DNA of 64,000 nt from Streptomyces sp. NRRL F-5135. Lineage in GTDB: Bacteria; Actinomycetota; Actinomycetes; Streptomycetales; Streptomycetaceae. A program made the position numbers and the translations under genes. Below, piece after piece: positions 7,962 to 17,720 of the stretch. The notes under the pieces are model-generated. The model made no database searches, was not told the origin of the DNA, and saw only the letters and a list, made by a program, of their open reading frames with translations. Positions within the stretch are counted from its first letter, which is position 1. The number at the start of each line of letters is the position of its first letter. The DNA is taken from NCBI RefSeq assembly GCF_000719775.1, contig NZ_JOHR01000001.1, positions 310,001 to 374,000 of the forward strand, written 5' to 3'.

Positions 7962-9467
7962 TCACCCCGGAGAGGCCGGCCCGCGGGACGCGCCCGCTGC
8001 CCGCCGGTGCCCCACGGCGACGTCGGCCAGGGCGACGAGCAGCGCGGCCACCACGAACGCGACGGCCACGATCAGCCCGTCGTCGTACGCCCCCGCCCAG
8101 CCCTCCGTGGTGACCCGGGCGAAGAAGACGGAGCCGACCGCCGCGATCCCGACGGCGGACCCGACGCGCTGACCGGTCTGGAGGGTGCCGCCCGCGCTGC
8201 CCGCCAGGGGCACGGGGACCTCCGCGAGCGTCAGCGTCTGGTTGGGCGTGATGACCAGGCCGCTGCCCAGTCCGGCCAGCAGCAGCGGCGCCGCGATCGC
8301 CCAGCCGACGCCGCGCCCCGGCACCAGGTGCACCGCCAGCACCGTGGCCCCCAGACCGACCGCCACCATCACCAGCCCGACGACGACCAGTGGCCTGCCC
8401 AGCCGGGTGACCAGCCGCCCGCCGAGGGCGGCCGCCGCGCCGGAGCCGAGGGCGAAGGGGGTGATGGCCAGTCCGGCCTCCAGCGCCGTGTAGTGCCGTC
8501 CGTTCTGGAGGAAGAGTGTGGTGATGAAGAAGATCGAGGTGAATCCGGCGAAGTAGAGCAGGATCAGCAGACAGCCCAGCGAGAACGAACGGAACCGGAA
8601 GAGTCCCAGGTTCAGCAGCGGCTGCGTCCCGCCCGGCCGGCACCGGGACTCCCACTTGACGAAGCCGGCCAGCAGCCCTGCCGCGAGTACCAGCAGCAGC
8701 CACTTGGCGTTGCCGTGCCACTGCTGGGCCTGGACGAAGGGGAGCAGCAGGGCCAGTACCCCGGTTCCGAGCAGCAGGACTCCGTACGGGTCCAGGTCGC
8801 GCATCCGGACCCGGATGGCCGACGGGGTGTCCGGCAGCAGCCGGCGGGCGAGCAGCAGGCAGACCACGCCCAGCGGGAGGTTGACGTAGAAGACCCACCG
8901 CCAGCCCTCCTCGGCCCCGGCCGCCTGGATCAGCAGACCGCCGAGCAGCGGACCCACGGCCGTGGAGAACCCGACCACCGTGCCGAACATGCCGAAGGCA
9001 CGGCCCCGCTCGTGTCCGGCGAACATCTGCTGGATCAGCGCGGAGATCTGCGGGGATACCATGCCGCCCGCGAGGCCCTGCACCAGCCGGGCGACCACCA
9101 GCCAGAGGCTGGACTGGGCCAGGCCGCAGGCCGCGGAGGCGAGCGTGAACAGCGTGAGCCCCGCCATGAAGACCGCCCGCCGGCCCCGGGCGTCACCCAG
9201 CCGCCCGGCCGGGACGAGGAAGAGTCCGAAGGCGAGGGCGTAGCCGGAGACGACCCACTGGAGATCGGACTCCGGGGCCGCGAGACCTTGCCTGATGGAG
9301 GGCAGGGCGACGTTGACGATGGAGACGTCCAGGAGGGTCATGAATCCGGCCACCAGACACACCGTCAGCGCCTTCCAGCGCCGGGGATCGGGCTCGCCGC
9401 CCGCGCCGCCCGGCCCTGGGGCACCGTCCGCCGGGACGCCGCTGTCCCGCTCCGGTTTCCGTGGCAT
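7962..9467 (-). CDS. MFS transporter, DHA2 (EmrB/QacA) 14-TM drug efflux
   Basis: 501 residues from the ATG at 9467. Diagnostic segments are CLVAGFMTLLDVSIVNVALPSI (helix 1, motif D of the DHA2 group), LQWVVSGYALAFGLFLVPAGRLGDARGRRAVF (motif A) and ARLVQGLAGGMVSPQISALIQQMF (motif B). The GxxxGPxLGG-like motif C is present as GFSTAVGPLLGGLLIQ. The length and about fourteen hydrophobic helices fit proton-driven multidrug export. No adjacent TetR or MarR regulator is present, so it is not the usual self-regulated cassette. Confidence 0.93.
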   Translation of the reverse strand: MPRKPERDSGVPADGAPGPGGAGGEPDPRRWKALTVCLVAGFMTLLDVSIVNVALPSIRQGLAAPESDLQWVVSGYALAFGLFLVPAGRLGDARGRRAVFMAGLTLFTLASAACGLAQSSLWLVVARLVQGLAGGMVSPQISALIQQMFAGHERGRAFGMFGTVVGFSTAVGPLLGGLLIQAAGAEEGWRWVFYVNLPLGVVCLLLARRLLPDTPSAIRVRMRDLDPYGVLLLGTGVLALLLPFVQAQQWHGNAKWLLLVLAAGLLAGFVKWESRCRPGGTQPLLNLGLFRFRSFSLGCLLILLYFAGFTSIFFITTLFLQNGRHYTALEAGLAITPFALGSGAAAALGGRLVTRLGRPLVVVGLVMVAVGLGATVLAVHLVPGRGVGWAIAAPLLLAGLGSGLVITPNQTLTLAEVPVPLAGSAGGTLQTGQRVGSAVGIAAVGSVFFARVTTEGWAGAYDDGLIVAVAFVVAALLVALADVAVGHRRAAGASRGPASPG

Positions 9468-9543
9468 GGTTCGTACCCTAGTGCCCCGGTTCGGGGAAGG
9501 TATCGGCTCCGCCGCGCCGACACGCGCGCCGCTCCCCCGCCGT

Positions 9544-9582
9544 GGGACGGGCCCGCCGCGTGGTGCGCGGCGGGCCCGTCCC
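9544..9582 (-). terminator. Strong hairpin after M4 metalloprotease
   Basis: A perfect 17-bp inverted repeat (GGGACGGGCCCGCCGCG with its complement) around a 5-nt loop, about 50 nt past the leftward protease stop and upstream of the DHA2 gene. It separates the two same-strand genes. Confidence 0.85.
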
Positions 9583-9629
9583 CCTTCGTGCCGGAACTGT
9601 GCCGGTCGGCCCACGGGGCCGTCAGCCGG

Positions 9630-11267
9630 TCACTTCACGTTGATCGCGGTCCAGGCGGCGCCGACCGCCTTGTACTCGGCGCTCGACGTGCCGTAGAGGT
9701 CGCCCGCCGCGCTGAGCGTCGCGGTGCGGGCCCTGGCGTAGTTGGTGGTCGATGTCATGTACGTGGTGAGCGCCTTGTACCAGATCTTTATGGCCTTGTC
9801 CCGGCCGATGCCGGTGACCTTGGAACCGTCGGAGGTGGGGCTGTTGTAGCTCACACCGTTGATGGTCTTGGCGCCGCTGCCCTCGGACAGCAGGTAGAAG
9901 AAGTGGTTGGCCGGTCCTGACGAGTAGTGCACGTCGATGCCGCCGAGACCGGAGGACCAGTAGTCCTTGGACGCGCCGTCCTTGCTCGGCTTGTCCTGGT
10001 AGCGCAGCGGGGTGCCGTCGCCGTTGATGTCGATCTTCTCGCCGATGAGGTAGTCGCCCGGGTCGCTGGGCGTGCCGGAGTAGAACTCGACGGCGGTGGC
10101 GAAGATGTCGCTGGTCGCCTCGTTGAGGCCGCCGGACTCGCCGCTGTAGTTCAGGTTCGCGGTGTTCGAGGTGACGCCGTGGCTCATCTCGTGGGCGGCC
10201 ACGTCGATGGACGTGAGCGGGTTGGCGTTGCCGGAGCCGTCGCCGTAGGTCATGCAGAAGCAGCTGTCGTCCCAGAAGGCGTTGACGTAGCTGTTGCCGT
10301 AGTGGGTGCGGGAGTAGGACGCGACGCCGTTGTTCTTGATGCCGTTGCGGCCGAGCACGTTCTTGAAGAAGTCCCAGGTCTCGGCGGCACCGTAGTGGGC
10401 GTCGACGCCGGCGCTCTGACGTCCGCCGCCCCAGACGTCGTCGGCGTCGGTGAAGAGCGTGCCGGTGCCGGAGGTGCGCTGGTTGAGGTCGTACGTCTTG
10501 TGGTTGCCGCGACCGCTGTCGGTGAGGTTGTAGGTGCTGCCGCTCTTGGTGGTGCCGAGGGTGACGGAGCCGTTGTAGTCGCCGGTGCCGGTGCCGGTGT
10601 GGATGGCCTCGTCGCGGAACAGTTCCTTGCCGGTGGTCGCGTCGGTGACGACGTGCAGTTCGCTGGGGGTGCCGTCGGCCTGAACGCCCTTGACGACGGT
10701 CTCCCAGGCCAGCACGGGTGTGCCGGAGGCCGCCCAGACCACCTTGCGCGCGCTGTCGGCGGTGGCGTCGGCGGTCCGTTCCGCGGCGGCGGCCTTCAGG
10801 GCGGTGTTCTTCGCGCTCGCCGTGCTGACCTCGGCGTCGGTGCCGGCCACGGCGATCCGGGCGCCGGTGGCCCTGGTCACGCCGCGCGTCCCGGAGGGGG
10901 CCTGGTGGACGACCAGGTCGCCGCCGAGGACGGGCAGACCCGCGTAGGTGCGTTCGTAGCGGGTGTGCACCGTGCCGTCGGCGTCCTTGACGACGTCCCG
11001 GACGACGAGCTTCTCCCGGGCGCCGAGACCGAGGGCCGCGGCCTCGGCGGCGCTGTCCGCCTGGGCGGACGCGATGGCCTCCGCGCGCTGGCCCGGGGTG
11101 AGCAGGAGCGCGGTGGCGCCGCTCGCGCGGTCGGTGCCGGACTGCGCGCCGGCCAGGGGCGCCTGCACGCCCACGACCACCATGGCGGCGGAGGCGACCA
11201 GTGCCGCGAACCGGGCCGCGTGCGTGCGGGAGGAGTTCTTCCGGGGGGAGGACGCTACGAGTCTCAC
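9630..11267 (-). CDS. Secreted thermolysin-like neutral metalloprotease (M4)
   Basis: 545 residues from GTG 11267 with TTGGAGACTGA upstream. A signal peptide covers about residues 1-42 (twin-basic start, hydrophobic core, cleavage after AGA). An FTP/PepSY-type propeptide runs to about residue 220. The catalytic domain has the zinc motif HEMSH (His359, Glu360, His363), the third ligand Glu383 in GGLNEATSD and the catalytic His in DVHYSSGPANH. The protein is exported, self-processed and cleaves peptide bonds before hydrophobic residues, following the family. It is a monocistronic unit with its own terminator. The subtilisin-inhibitor-like regulators sometimes nearby are absent. Confidence 0.97.
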   Translation of the reverse strand: MRLVASSPRKNSSRTHAARFAALVASAAMVVVGVQAPLAGAQSGTDRASGATALLLTPGQRAEAIASAQADSAAEAAALGLGAREKLVVRDVVKDADGTVHTRYERTYAGLPVLGGDLVVHQAPSGTRGVTRATGARIAVAGTDAEVSTASAKNTALKAAAAERTADATADSARKVVWAASGTPVLAWETVVKGVQADGTPSELHVVTDATTGKELFRDEAIHTGTGTGDYNGSVTLGTTKSGSTYNLTDSGRGNHKTYDLNQRTSGTGTLFTDADDVWGGGRQSAGVDAHYGAAETWDFFKNVLGRNGIKNNGVASYSRTHYGNSYVNAFWDDSCFCMTYGDGSGNANPLTSIDVAAHEMSHGVTSNTANLNYSGESGGLNEATSDIFATAVEFYSGTPSDPGDYLIGEKIDINGDGTPLRYQDKPSKDGASKDYWSSGLGGIDVHYSSGPANHFFYLLSEGSGAKTINGVSYNSPTSDGSKVTGIGRDKAIKIWYKALTTYMTSTTNYARARTATLSAAGDLYGTSSAEYKAVGAAWTAINVK

Positions 11268-11547
11268 TCAGTCTCCAAGGGTGTCGGGCCGCCGGTGAGC
11301 GGCTCCGTGTGGGGAAGCGGCGGCGTCGATCGGGGCCGCCGCCCGGGAGTGCGGAGCCGTGCTGAGCTGTGCGTGTGTCATGAAGGGGGCCCTCCGCGCG
11401 TTCTACGCGCGGTGAGCCGACCAGAGACTGACACCGATGGGTCAGGTTCGAATAGTTCGAATACCAGAATTTGACCGTGTGTTGTCCGTTCGACTAAGCA
11501 AAAACGGCATCAACTGGCCTTACCCGGACGGAGGGCGAAGCGCCGAG

Positions 11548-11575
11548 CGCCCCTCCGGCGGGTGCCGGAGGGGCG
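11548..11575 (-). terminator. Hairpin after GH48 cellulase
   Basis: A perfect 12-bp stem (CGCCCCTCCGGC / GCCGGAGGGGCG) with a 4-nt loop, 26 nt past the GH48 stop. The rest of the 333-nt gap 11268-11600 holds no gene. It should include the protease promoter; two TTCGAA hexamers 3 nt apart (11447-11461) are the only other visible structure. Confidence 0.82.
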
Positions 11576-11600
11576 TCGGCGTGTCACCGGAGCCGGCCCG

Positions 11601-14558
11601 CTATTCGAAGAGGTCGGAGTAGGCCCCCAGGGCCAGCGCGATGTCCGCCTGGGCCCAGAAGCGGTGGTAGGTGAAGGTGGGCGCGGCGCCGCCCTTCAGG
11701 TACGCCTCGACCTTGGACCAGGCCGGGTCGCTCTCGTAGAAGGACCGGATCGAGCTGAAGGTGGAACTGGAGTCGATCGGATCGCCGTTCGGCATGGTGC
11801 CGGTCCAGCCGCTCGGTACGTAGACGGGGTCGTCGAAGCGGTTGTAGTCGGCGCGGGTCTCGGGCACCGCGATGCCCAGGGCGTCCGAGTGGTGGTCCCA
11901 CATGCCGTCGAGCAGTGCCTTGGCGGTGCTCTTCGCCTGCGCGTCACCGGACTTCGCCGCGTAGTACGAGAGGGTCTTGGCGTACGCGGCGGCCACGCCG
12001 ACGTCGTCCGTGTAGTCCGCGACCGTCACGTGCAGTCCGGCGTTGGCGCCGGGACTTGCGGCGTTCCAGGTGTCGGGCTTGCCGGACCACTGGAGCGTGG
12101 ACGGGATCAGGTAGCTGCCGTCGGGGTTGACCGTGGTCTTGGACAGGGCCCACTTCACCCACTTGTCCAGGACGGTCTTGGCGGCGGCGTCCCCCGTCCT
12201 GTTGTAGTACTCCGCGACGCGCTCCATCGACCACGCCTGGAAGCCGAACCACTGGTTGGACGGCGGGTCGTGGTAGACGGGGGCCTCGTCGTAGAACATG
12301 CCGTAGAAGGTGGACGAGCCGGCCGGGGGTGTGGCGTAGCGTCCCGCCCAGCTGTTGGTGGCGCCGCCCGCGATGCCGCCCTCGGCGGACTGGAGCCAGC
12401 GGTAGAACTCCAGCTGGCGCTTGAGGCTGGTGGTCCAGTCCTGCTGCCCGGTGGCGGACTTGGGCTTGAGGTCGGGGTAGGAGCTCAGCGCCCACGCGGC
12501 CATCGGGTTCTGGTACCCGCTGTGGGCGAAGCTGGAGCCGATGCGCCAGGACCAGCCGGCGGAGGTGTCGGTGGCGCCGCCCCAGGCGTAGTACCAGGAG
12601 AGCAGGTAGTGGGAGCTGTCCTTGCCGGTGCCGGCGGCGCAGGCGGTCTCACCCACACAGTTGCCGATCTTCTTGAAGTACTTGTCGTACATGGCGTAGC
12701 GGAGGTAGTCGCCCATCTTGGCCGCCTTGGCGACGTTGGCCGAGATCTGGCTGCCCTTGCCCTGCTCCTTGGCCCACTCCGAGGCCCAGTAGGCGGCCTG
12801 CACGACGCGCGCGTCGGCGTCGGGGGCGTTGGTGAACTTCCACTGCTTGGCGTACGAGGCGTCGCCGGTGAACAGGTCCAGGTACCCGTTCTTGCCGCCG
12901 TACTTGAACCCGTCGCAGGTCGGCTGCGTCACCGTTTCCCAGACGGACTCCTGCGGGCCGCGCTGGAAGGTGTTGATGTACGAGGGCCCCTGGGCGGCCG
13001 GTCCGGATTCGCACGTGCCCGGCTCGTTGCCGTACCCGTAGACGTTGTCGACGTCCTGGATCCAGTGCATGCCGTAGATGTCGTCGGTGCCGTACGCGCT
13101 CTTCAGCTCGCCCGCGATGGGGTCTCTGCCGACGGAGACGCCCGGGTTGAGCTGGGAGGGGTACTGCGAGGGCTGGTCCCATTCGGGGGCGTACGTGGCC
13201 GGTTTCGACGCGTTGTAGAAGCTGTTGGTGGGCTGGTCCGCGTGGGTGGGGATCATGTACTTCTCCATGATGTCCCACGCGCCGTTGAACTTGGACCAGT
13301 CCCCGGAGACCTTGCCGTACATCGCCTGGAGCCAGATCAGGTAGCTGTACGCCTCCGACGTGGTCTCATGACCGTGGTCGGGAGCCTCGACGATCAGTGT
13401 CTCCACGGAGTGGTACGGGATGCCCTCGGGCGAGAAGTAGCCCGCGGCCGGGTTCGTGATCTTGCCGTAGAGCTCCAGGAACCTGGCGTCGTACCCGGCG
13501 GTGGCGGCCAGCTGGGTGACCGTCACCTCGGCCTTGGTCTGTCCGGGCGCGGTCGCCGTGAAGGTCGCGGTGCCGGTGCCGGAGGCCGCGGCGGCGATCG
13601 TCACGTTCTGCGCGGTGTCCCAGTTGGCGGGGGTGAAGGTGAGGCCGGCACCGGAGGCGACGGTCAGCCCGGTGGTGCCCGCGGTCCTGGCGACGGTGAC
13701 CGTCACATTGGCGGTCGGCCGCGTCGACAGCTTCAGGCCGAACGTGCCCGTCTTCCCCTGCTGGACGCCCAGTTGGACCGGGCTCGCGACCAGGGACGGG
13801 CCCGCCGTGACCCGTACGCCGACGGGGGTGGACTCGGCGGCGGCGCCCTGGCCGTCGTACGCCTTGGCGTACAGCGAGAGATCGCCGGCCGGGACGTTCG
13901 TGTAGTCGAAGCTGTACGGCGAGGAGGTGTCGGTGCCCAGCAGCGTGGTATCGCTGTAGAACTCGACCTTGGCTATGCCCGCTCCGTCGGCGGCCACGGC
14001 GGTGGCGGCCAGCGGGATCGTGCCGCCCGCGGCGAAGACGGCGCCGGGGACCGGGCTGGTCAGCACGGTCAGCGGTGGCTGGTGCGCTCCGGCACAGGTC
14101 ACACCGTTGACGGAGAAGACGGTGGGTGCGGTGTTCGCGCCGCTGTAGGTGAAGTTCGCACCGGTGGTGGCGGCGGCTCCCGGCGCGATCCTCCCGTTAT
14201 GGGAGGCGTTCTTGACGGTGACGGTCTTCCCGGACTGGGACCAGCTGCCGTTCCAGCCGTTGGTGAGGGTCTGGTTGCCGGCGTAACCGTAGGTGAGGCT
14301 CCAGCCGTCGACGGCCTCCGTGCCTCGGTTGGTGATCGTCAGCTCGGCCGTGAAGCCGGAGCCCCAGTCGTTCGTCTTGTAGTCGACACCGCACTGGACG
14401 GCGGCGGCGTGGGCGGGGGCGCCGCCGCCGGCCGTCAGCGCCAGCGGCAGGGAGAGGGCGGCCACCAGGGCGGTCAGCAGCCGTCTGACTCCGCGCGGCC
14501 GGCCCGGCCGTCTCGGCGGAGGCAATGCCCCGGGCGGGGATCCACGTAAGGCGGGCAT
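11601..14558 (-). CDS. GH48 reducing-end cellobiohydrolase with CBM2 and two Ig/Fn-like modules
   Basis: 985 residues from ATG 14558 (GAGGAGGACC upstream). Modules in order: a long signal peptide (about 1-52); CBM2 (about 53-155; [38 protein letters not shown]); a bacterial Ig-like domain (about 162-250); a second beta domain (about 255-350; [20 protein letters not shown]); and the GH48 catalytic domain (about 355-985). The diagnostic GH48 segment [20 protein letters not shown] carries the proposed proton-donor Glu398. GH48 enzymes are processive exo-cellulases acting from reducing ends and are central to actinobacterial cellulose degradation. It is divergent from the GH5-GH6 operon and has its own CebR-type operator. 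Confidence 0.97.
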   Translation of the reverse strand: MPALRGSPPGALPPPRRPGRPRGVRRLLTALVAALSLPLALTAGGGAPAHAAAVQCGVDYKTNDWGSGFTAELTITNRGTEAVDGWSLTYGYAGNQTLTNGWNGSWSQSGKTVTVKNASHNGRIAPGAAATTGANFTYSGANTAPTVFSVNGVTCAGAHQPPLTVLTSPVPGAVFAAGGTIPLAATAVAADGAGIAKVEFYSDTTLLGTDTSSPYSFDYTNVPAGDLSLYAKAYDGQGAAAESTPVGVRVTAGPSLVASPVQLGVQQGKTGTFGLKLSTRPTANVTVTVARTAGTTGLTVASGAGLTFTPANWDTAQNVTIAAAASGTGTATFTATAPGQTKAEVTVTQLAATAGYDARFLELYGKITNPAAGYFSPEGIPYHSVETLIVEAPDHGHETTSEAYSYLIWLQAMYGKVSGDWSKFNGAWDIMEKYMIPTHADQPTNSFYNASKPATYAPEWDQPSQYPSQLNPGVSVGRDPIAGELKSAYGTDDIYGMHWIQDVDNVYGYGNEPGTCESGPAAQGPSYINTFQRGPQESVWETVTQPTCDGFKYGGKNGYLDLFTGDASYAKQWKFTNAPDADARVVQAAYWASEWAKEQGKGSQISANVAKAAKMGDYLRYAMYDKYFKKIGNCVGETACAAGTGKDSSHYLLSWYYAWGGATDTSAGWSWRIGSSFAHSGYQNPMAAWALSSYPDLKPKSATGQQDWTTSLKRQLEFYRWLQSAEGGIAGGATNSWAGRYATPPAGSSTFYGMFYDEAPVYHDPPSNQWFGFQAWSMERVAEYYNRTGDAAAKTVLDKWVKWALSKTTVNPDGSYLIPSTLQWSGKPDTWNAASPGANAGLHVTVADYTDDVGVAAAYAKTLSYYAAKSGDAQAKSTAKALLDGMWDHHSDALGIAVPETRADYNRFDDPVYVPSGWTGTMPNGDPIDSSSTFSSIRSFYESDPAWSKVEAYLKGGAAPTFTYHRFWAQADIALALGAYSDLFE

Positions 14559-14607
14559 GGGGGGTGGTCCTCCTCGCGGTTCGGTGCGGGTGTGGGGGGC
14601 GAACCAG

Positions 14608-14621
14608 TGGGAGCGCTCCCA
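14608..14621. promoter_or_regulatory. CebR-type operator, GH48 side
   Basis: A perfect 14-bp palindrome TGGGAGCGCTCCCA, identical to the established Streptomyces CebR box. It abuts the predicted -10 of the GH48 promoter, where repressor binding would block transcription. CebR releases DNA when cellobiose or cellotriose is present. Confidence 0.93.
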
Positions 14622-14650
14622 AGCGTCGGGGTGGCCCGCGAAGGTGTCAA
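14622..14650 (-). promoter_or_regulatory. Predicted GH48 promoter
   Basis: On the minus strand TTGACA (14650-14645) is followed after 17 nt by GACGCT (14627-14622). The -35 is canonical and the -10 weak. The operator lies directly downstream, and the ATG is about 64 nt beyond. Confidence 0.5.
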
Positions 14651-14709
14651 GAGTTTGAACACGACCCACGTCCGGACGACATCGCCGATAAAAGAAGTCA
14701 ACCGAGGTG

Positions 14710-14737
14710 TTGACTCACGCCACTTCGGCGCTACCGT
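14710..14737 (+). promoter_or_regulatory. Predicted GH5-GH6 promoter
   Basis: TTGACT (14710-14715), a 16-nt spacer, then TACCGT (14732-14737). Its -35 overlaps a GTCAAC-N6-GTTGAC inverted repeat at 14697-14714. The CebR-type operator begins 13 nt after the -10, so it would sit at or just past the transcription start. Confidence 0.5.
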
Positions 14738-14750
14738 CGAACAGAACCAG

Positions 14751-14764
14751 TGGGAGCGCTTCCA
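14751..14764. promoter_or_regulatory. CebR-type operator, GH5-GH6 side
   Basis: TGGGAGCGCTTCCA, one mismatch from the perfect CebR palindrome, 51 bp upstream of the GH5 ATG. With the box at 14608 it gives each divergent cellulase unit its own operator. Confidence 0.9.
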
Positions 14765-14814
14765 TCAGTCATACGCCGCGCCAGGCGGCGTATCGGCCAC
14801 CGAGGAGTCGCTCC

Positions 14815-16293
14815 ATGCGACCACCACCGCGCCTGCGAGCGCTGGTGGCCGCCGTGGCCCTGGCCATGGCGGGCACCGCCTTCGTACCGCAGGGCTCCGC
14901 GTCGGGAACCGCGGCTTCCTGCACCGTCGAGTACAGCGTGACCAGCCAGTGGAGCAACGGCTTCCAGGGCAGCCTCACGCTGACCAACCACGGGACACCG
15001 CTCGAGAACTGGTCCCTCGCCTTCGACTTCCCCGGGAGCCAGAAGGTGACCCAGGGCTGGAGCGCGAAGTGGTCCCAGTCCGGGAAGACCGTGACCGCGG
15101 TCAACGAGAGCTGGAACGGAAAGATCGCCACCGGTGGCTCGGTCAGCGCCGGCTTCACCGCCGCCACGTCGGGGTCCAACCCGGCACCGACGGCGTTCAC
15201 GCTCAACGGCAGCGCGTGCACCGGGGACTCGGGGCCGACCGACCCGAACGAGCCGCCCCCTGACCCGTCGCCGGGCGGCACGCCCCCGAAGCTGCGCGTG
15301 TCCGGCAACAAGCTGGTGGACGAGAAGGGGGCGACCCGGCAGCTGCTCGGGGTCAACCGCTCCGGCGGCGAGTTCATGTGCGTCCAGGGCTACGGCGTCT
15401 TCGACGGCCCGGTGGACGACGCGTCCGTCAAGGCCATCGCGGACTGGAAGGTGAACGCCGTCCGGGTGCCGCTCAACGAGGAGTGCTGGCTGGGCCTGTC
15501 GCATGTGAACCCGGCCTACGCCGGCGCCAACTACATCACGGCGGTCAAGCAGTTCGTGGCGCGGCTGGAGGCGCACGGCATCACGCCGGTCCTCGAACTG
15601 CACTGGTCCAACGGGAAGTACACGGGCGGCGACAGCCACTGTCCGGACACCGAGTACGCGACCTGTCAGAAACCGATGCCGAACGCGCGGTACACGCCGG
15701 CCTTCTGGACGTCGGTGGCGCAGACGTTCAAGAACGATCCGGCGGTCGTCTTCGACCTGTTCAACGAGCCGTTCCCGGACCGGGCCACCTCGAACCTGAC
15801 CGCGGCCTGGACCTGCTGGCGCGACGGCGGCACCTGCCCGGGGATCGACTACCCGGTCGCGGGGATGCAGTCGCTGGTGAACGCGGTGCGGGCCACCGGC
15901 GCCGGCAACCTGGTGCTCGTTCCGGGGATCGCGTACTCCAACGACATGCGCCAGTGGCTGTCGTACCGACCCACCGACCCGGCGGGCAACCTCGCCGCCG
16001 CCTGGCACACGTACAACTTCAACGTCTGCGCGAGCGAGAGCTGCTGGAACGAACAGCTCGCGCCGGTGGCGGCCCAGGTGCCGTTCGTGGCGGGTGAGAT
16101 CGGCGAGAACACCTGCTCGCACGGCTATATCGACCGTGTCATGGCGTGGCTGGACGCCCGTGGCGCCTCGTACCTCGGCTGGACCTGGAACACCTGGGAC
16201 TGTTCTTCGGGCCCCTCCTTGATCAGCGACTACAACGGTACGCCGACCTCCTTCGGCGTAGGACTCCGTGACCATCTGAAGGGACTGTCATGA
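14815..16293 (+). CDS. GH5 endo-beta-glucanase with N-terminal CBM2
   Basis: 492 residues from ATG 14815 with GAGGAG 8 nt upstream. Signal peptide about 1-34. CBM2 about 36-136 (CTVEYSVTSQWSNGFQGSLTLTNHG; NESWNGKIATGG), then a Pro-rich linker (DPNEPPPDPSPGGTPP). The GH5 barrel spans about 158-492 with the acid/base Glu318 in VVFDLFNEPFPD and the nucleophile Glu428 in VPFVAGEIGENTC. It hydrolyses internal beta-1,4-glucosidic bonds of cellulose outside the cell. The stop overlaps the next ATG (ATGA), coupling it to the GH6 enzyme. Regulated by the CebR-type box upstream. Confidence 0.96.
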   Translation: MRPPPRLRALVAAVALAMAGTAFVPQGSASGTAASCTVEYSVTSQWSNGFQGSLTLTNHGTPLENWSLAFDFPGSQKVTQGWSAKWSQSGKTVTAVNESWNGKIATGGSVSAGFTAATSGSNPAPTAFTLNGSACTGDSGPTDPNEPPPDPSPGGTPPKLRVSGNKLVDEKGATRQLLGVNRSGGEFMCVQGYGVFDGPVDDASVKAIADWKVNAVRVPLNEECWLGLSHVNPAYAGANYITAVKQFVARLEAHGITPVLELHWSNGKYTGGDSHCPDTEYATCQKPMPNARYTPAFWTSVAQTFKNDPAVVFDLFNEPFPDRATSNLTAAWTCWRDGGTCPGIDYPVAGMQSLVNAVRATGAGNLVLVPGIAYSNDMRQWLSYRPTDPAGNLAAAWHTYNFNVCASESCWNEQLAPVAAQVPFVAGEIGENTCSHGYIDRVMAWLDARGASYLGWTWNTWDCSSGPSLISDYNGTPTSFGVGLRDHLKGLS

Positions 16294-17678
16294 GCCGCAT
16301 CCCCACCCCCGCACGGCGAACACGGCACACCCGAACGGCGTTCCTCGGCGCCTGCGCGCTGATCGCCGCCGCGGCGGGCATGGTGACCTCGCCGGGCGGC
16401 GCCGCCGCCGCCGTGGCCGCGCCGGCCGCCAAGGTCGACAACCCCTACGCCGGCGCCGGGGTGTACGTGAACCCCGAGTGGTCCGCGAAGGCCGCCGCCG
16501 AACCGGGCGGCAGCCGCGTCTCCAACCAGCCGACCGGCGTCTGGCTGGACCGGATCGCCGCCATCCAGGGCGCGAACGGCAAGATGGGCCTGCGCGCACA
16601 CCTGGACAGGGCGCTGCAACAGGCGGCGGGCAGGGCGTTCGTCGTCCAGCTCGTCATCTACAACCTGCCGGGCCGCGACTGCTCGGCGCTGGCGTCCAAC
16701 GGCGAGCTGGGCCCGACGGAGATCGACCGTTACAAGACCCAGTACATCGACCCGATCGCCGCCATCCTCGCCGACAGCAAGTACGCGAACCTGCGGATCG
16801 TGACGACGGTCGAGATCGACTCCTTGCCCAACCTCGTCACCAACGTCACCCCGCGGCCCACCGTCACCCCGCAGTGCGACGTGATGAAGGCGAACGGCAA
16901 CTACATCAAGGGCGTCGGCTACGCGCTGAACAAGCTGGGCTCCATCGGCAACGTCTACAACTACGTGGACGCCGGACACCACGGCTGGATCGGCTGGGAC
17001 GACAACTTCAACGCCTCCGCCCAGATATTCAAGCAGGCCGCGACCGCCGAGGGCAGCACGGTCGACAACGTGCACGGCTTCATCGTCAACACCGCCAACT
17101 ACGGCGCGACGAAGGAGAACAACTTCACCATCAACGACAACATCGCGGGCAAGTCCGTGCGTGAGTCGAAGTGGGTCGACTGGAACCGCTACGTCGACGA
17201 GCAGTCGTTCGCGCAGGCCTTCCGGCAGGAAGCGGTGAAGGTCGGCTTCCCCTCGGGCGTCGGCATGCTGATCGACACCTCCCGCAACGGGTGGGGCGGC
17301 TCCGCCCGGCCCTCCGGACCCGGCGCCCAGACCAGCGTGGACACCTATGTGGACGGCGGGCGGTACGACCGTCGGATCCACCTCGGCAACTGGTGCAACC
17401 AGTCCGGAGCCGGGCTCGGCGAACGGCCCAAGGCCGCGCCCGCGGCGGGCATCGACGCGTACGTCTGGATGAAGCCGCCGGGCGAGTCCGACGGCGCGAG
17501 CCGGGAGATCCCGAACGACCAGGGCAAGGGATTCGACCGGATGTGCGACCCGACCTACACGGGGAACCCGCGCAACAACAACAACATGTCCGGCGCGCTG
17601 CCCAACGCGCCGCTCTCCGGTGACTGGTTCTCCGCCCAGTTCCAGGAGCTGATGAAGAACGCCTACCCGGCGCTGTAG
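16290..17678 (+). CDS. GH6 cellobiohydrolase/cellulase, no binding module
   Basis: 462 residues. Signal peptide about 1-45 (Ala-rich, cleavage near AVAAPA). The GH6 catalytic domain covers the rest: FVVQLVIYNLPGRDCSALAS is the first GH6 signature, and IVTTVEIDSLPNLVTN holds the Asp expected to be the catalytic acid. VHGFIVNTANYGATKE, WGGSARPSGP and DAYVWMKPPGESDG are further conserved GH6 segments. The length and long loop insertions are nearer to exo-acting bacterial GH6 enzymes than to short endoglucanases. No CBM is encoded, unusual next to two CBM2-bearing partners. Translationally coupled to the GH5 gene and followed by a terminator. Confidence 0.95.
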   Translation: MSRIPTPARRTRHTRTAFLGACALIAAAAGMVTSPGGAAAAVAAPAAKVDNPYAGAGVYVNPEWSAKAAAEPGGSRVSNQPTGVWLDRIAAIQGANGKMGLRAHLDRALQQAAGRAFVVQLVIYNLPGRDCSALASNGELGPTEIDRYKTQYIDPIAAILADSKYANLRIVTTVEIDSLPNLVTNVTPRPTVTPQCDVMKANGNYIKGVGYALNKLGSIGNVYNYVDAGHHGWIGWDDNFNASAQIFKQAATAEGSTVDNVHGFIVNTANYGATKENNFTINDNIAGKSVRESKWVDWNRYVDEQSFAQAFRQEAVKVGFPSGVGMLIDTSRNGWGGSARPSGPGAQTSVDTYVDGGRYDRRIHLGNWCNQSGAGLGERPKAAPAAGIDAYVWMKPPGESDGASREIPNDQGKGFDRMCDPTYTGNPRNNNNMSGALPNAPLSGDWFSAQFQELMKNAYPAL

Positions 17679-17688
17679 CTCCGCGACC

Positions 17689-17720
17689 GGCGAGGTCCGC
17701 GCGACCGGGCGGACCTCGCC
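17689..17720 (+). terminator. Hairpin after GH5-GH6 operon
   Basis: A perfect 12-bp stem (GGCGAGGTCCGC with its complement) and an 8-nt loop, 10 nt after the GH6 stop. Confidence 0.87.

Noticed and set aside
7773..9920. Plus-strand open frame opposite the DHA2 transporter
   Set aside because: Gln/Glu/Arg-rich antisense translation; the transporter frame explains the sequence.
11447..11461. Two TTCGAA hexamers 3 nt apart upstream of the M4 protease
   Set aside because: Striking but short; could be chance in an AT-richer promoter area, and no second copy was found to support an operator.
11562..14549. Plus-strand open frame of about 995 codons opposite GH48
   Set aside because: Gly/Val/Arg-rich antisense shadow; GH48 on the other strand has complete conserved motifs, signal peptide and ribosome binding site.
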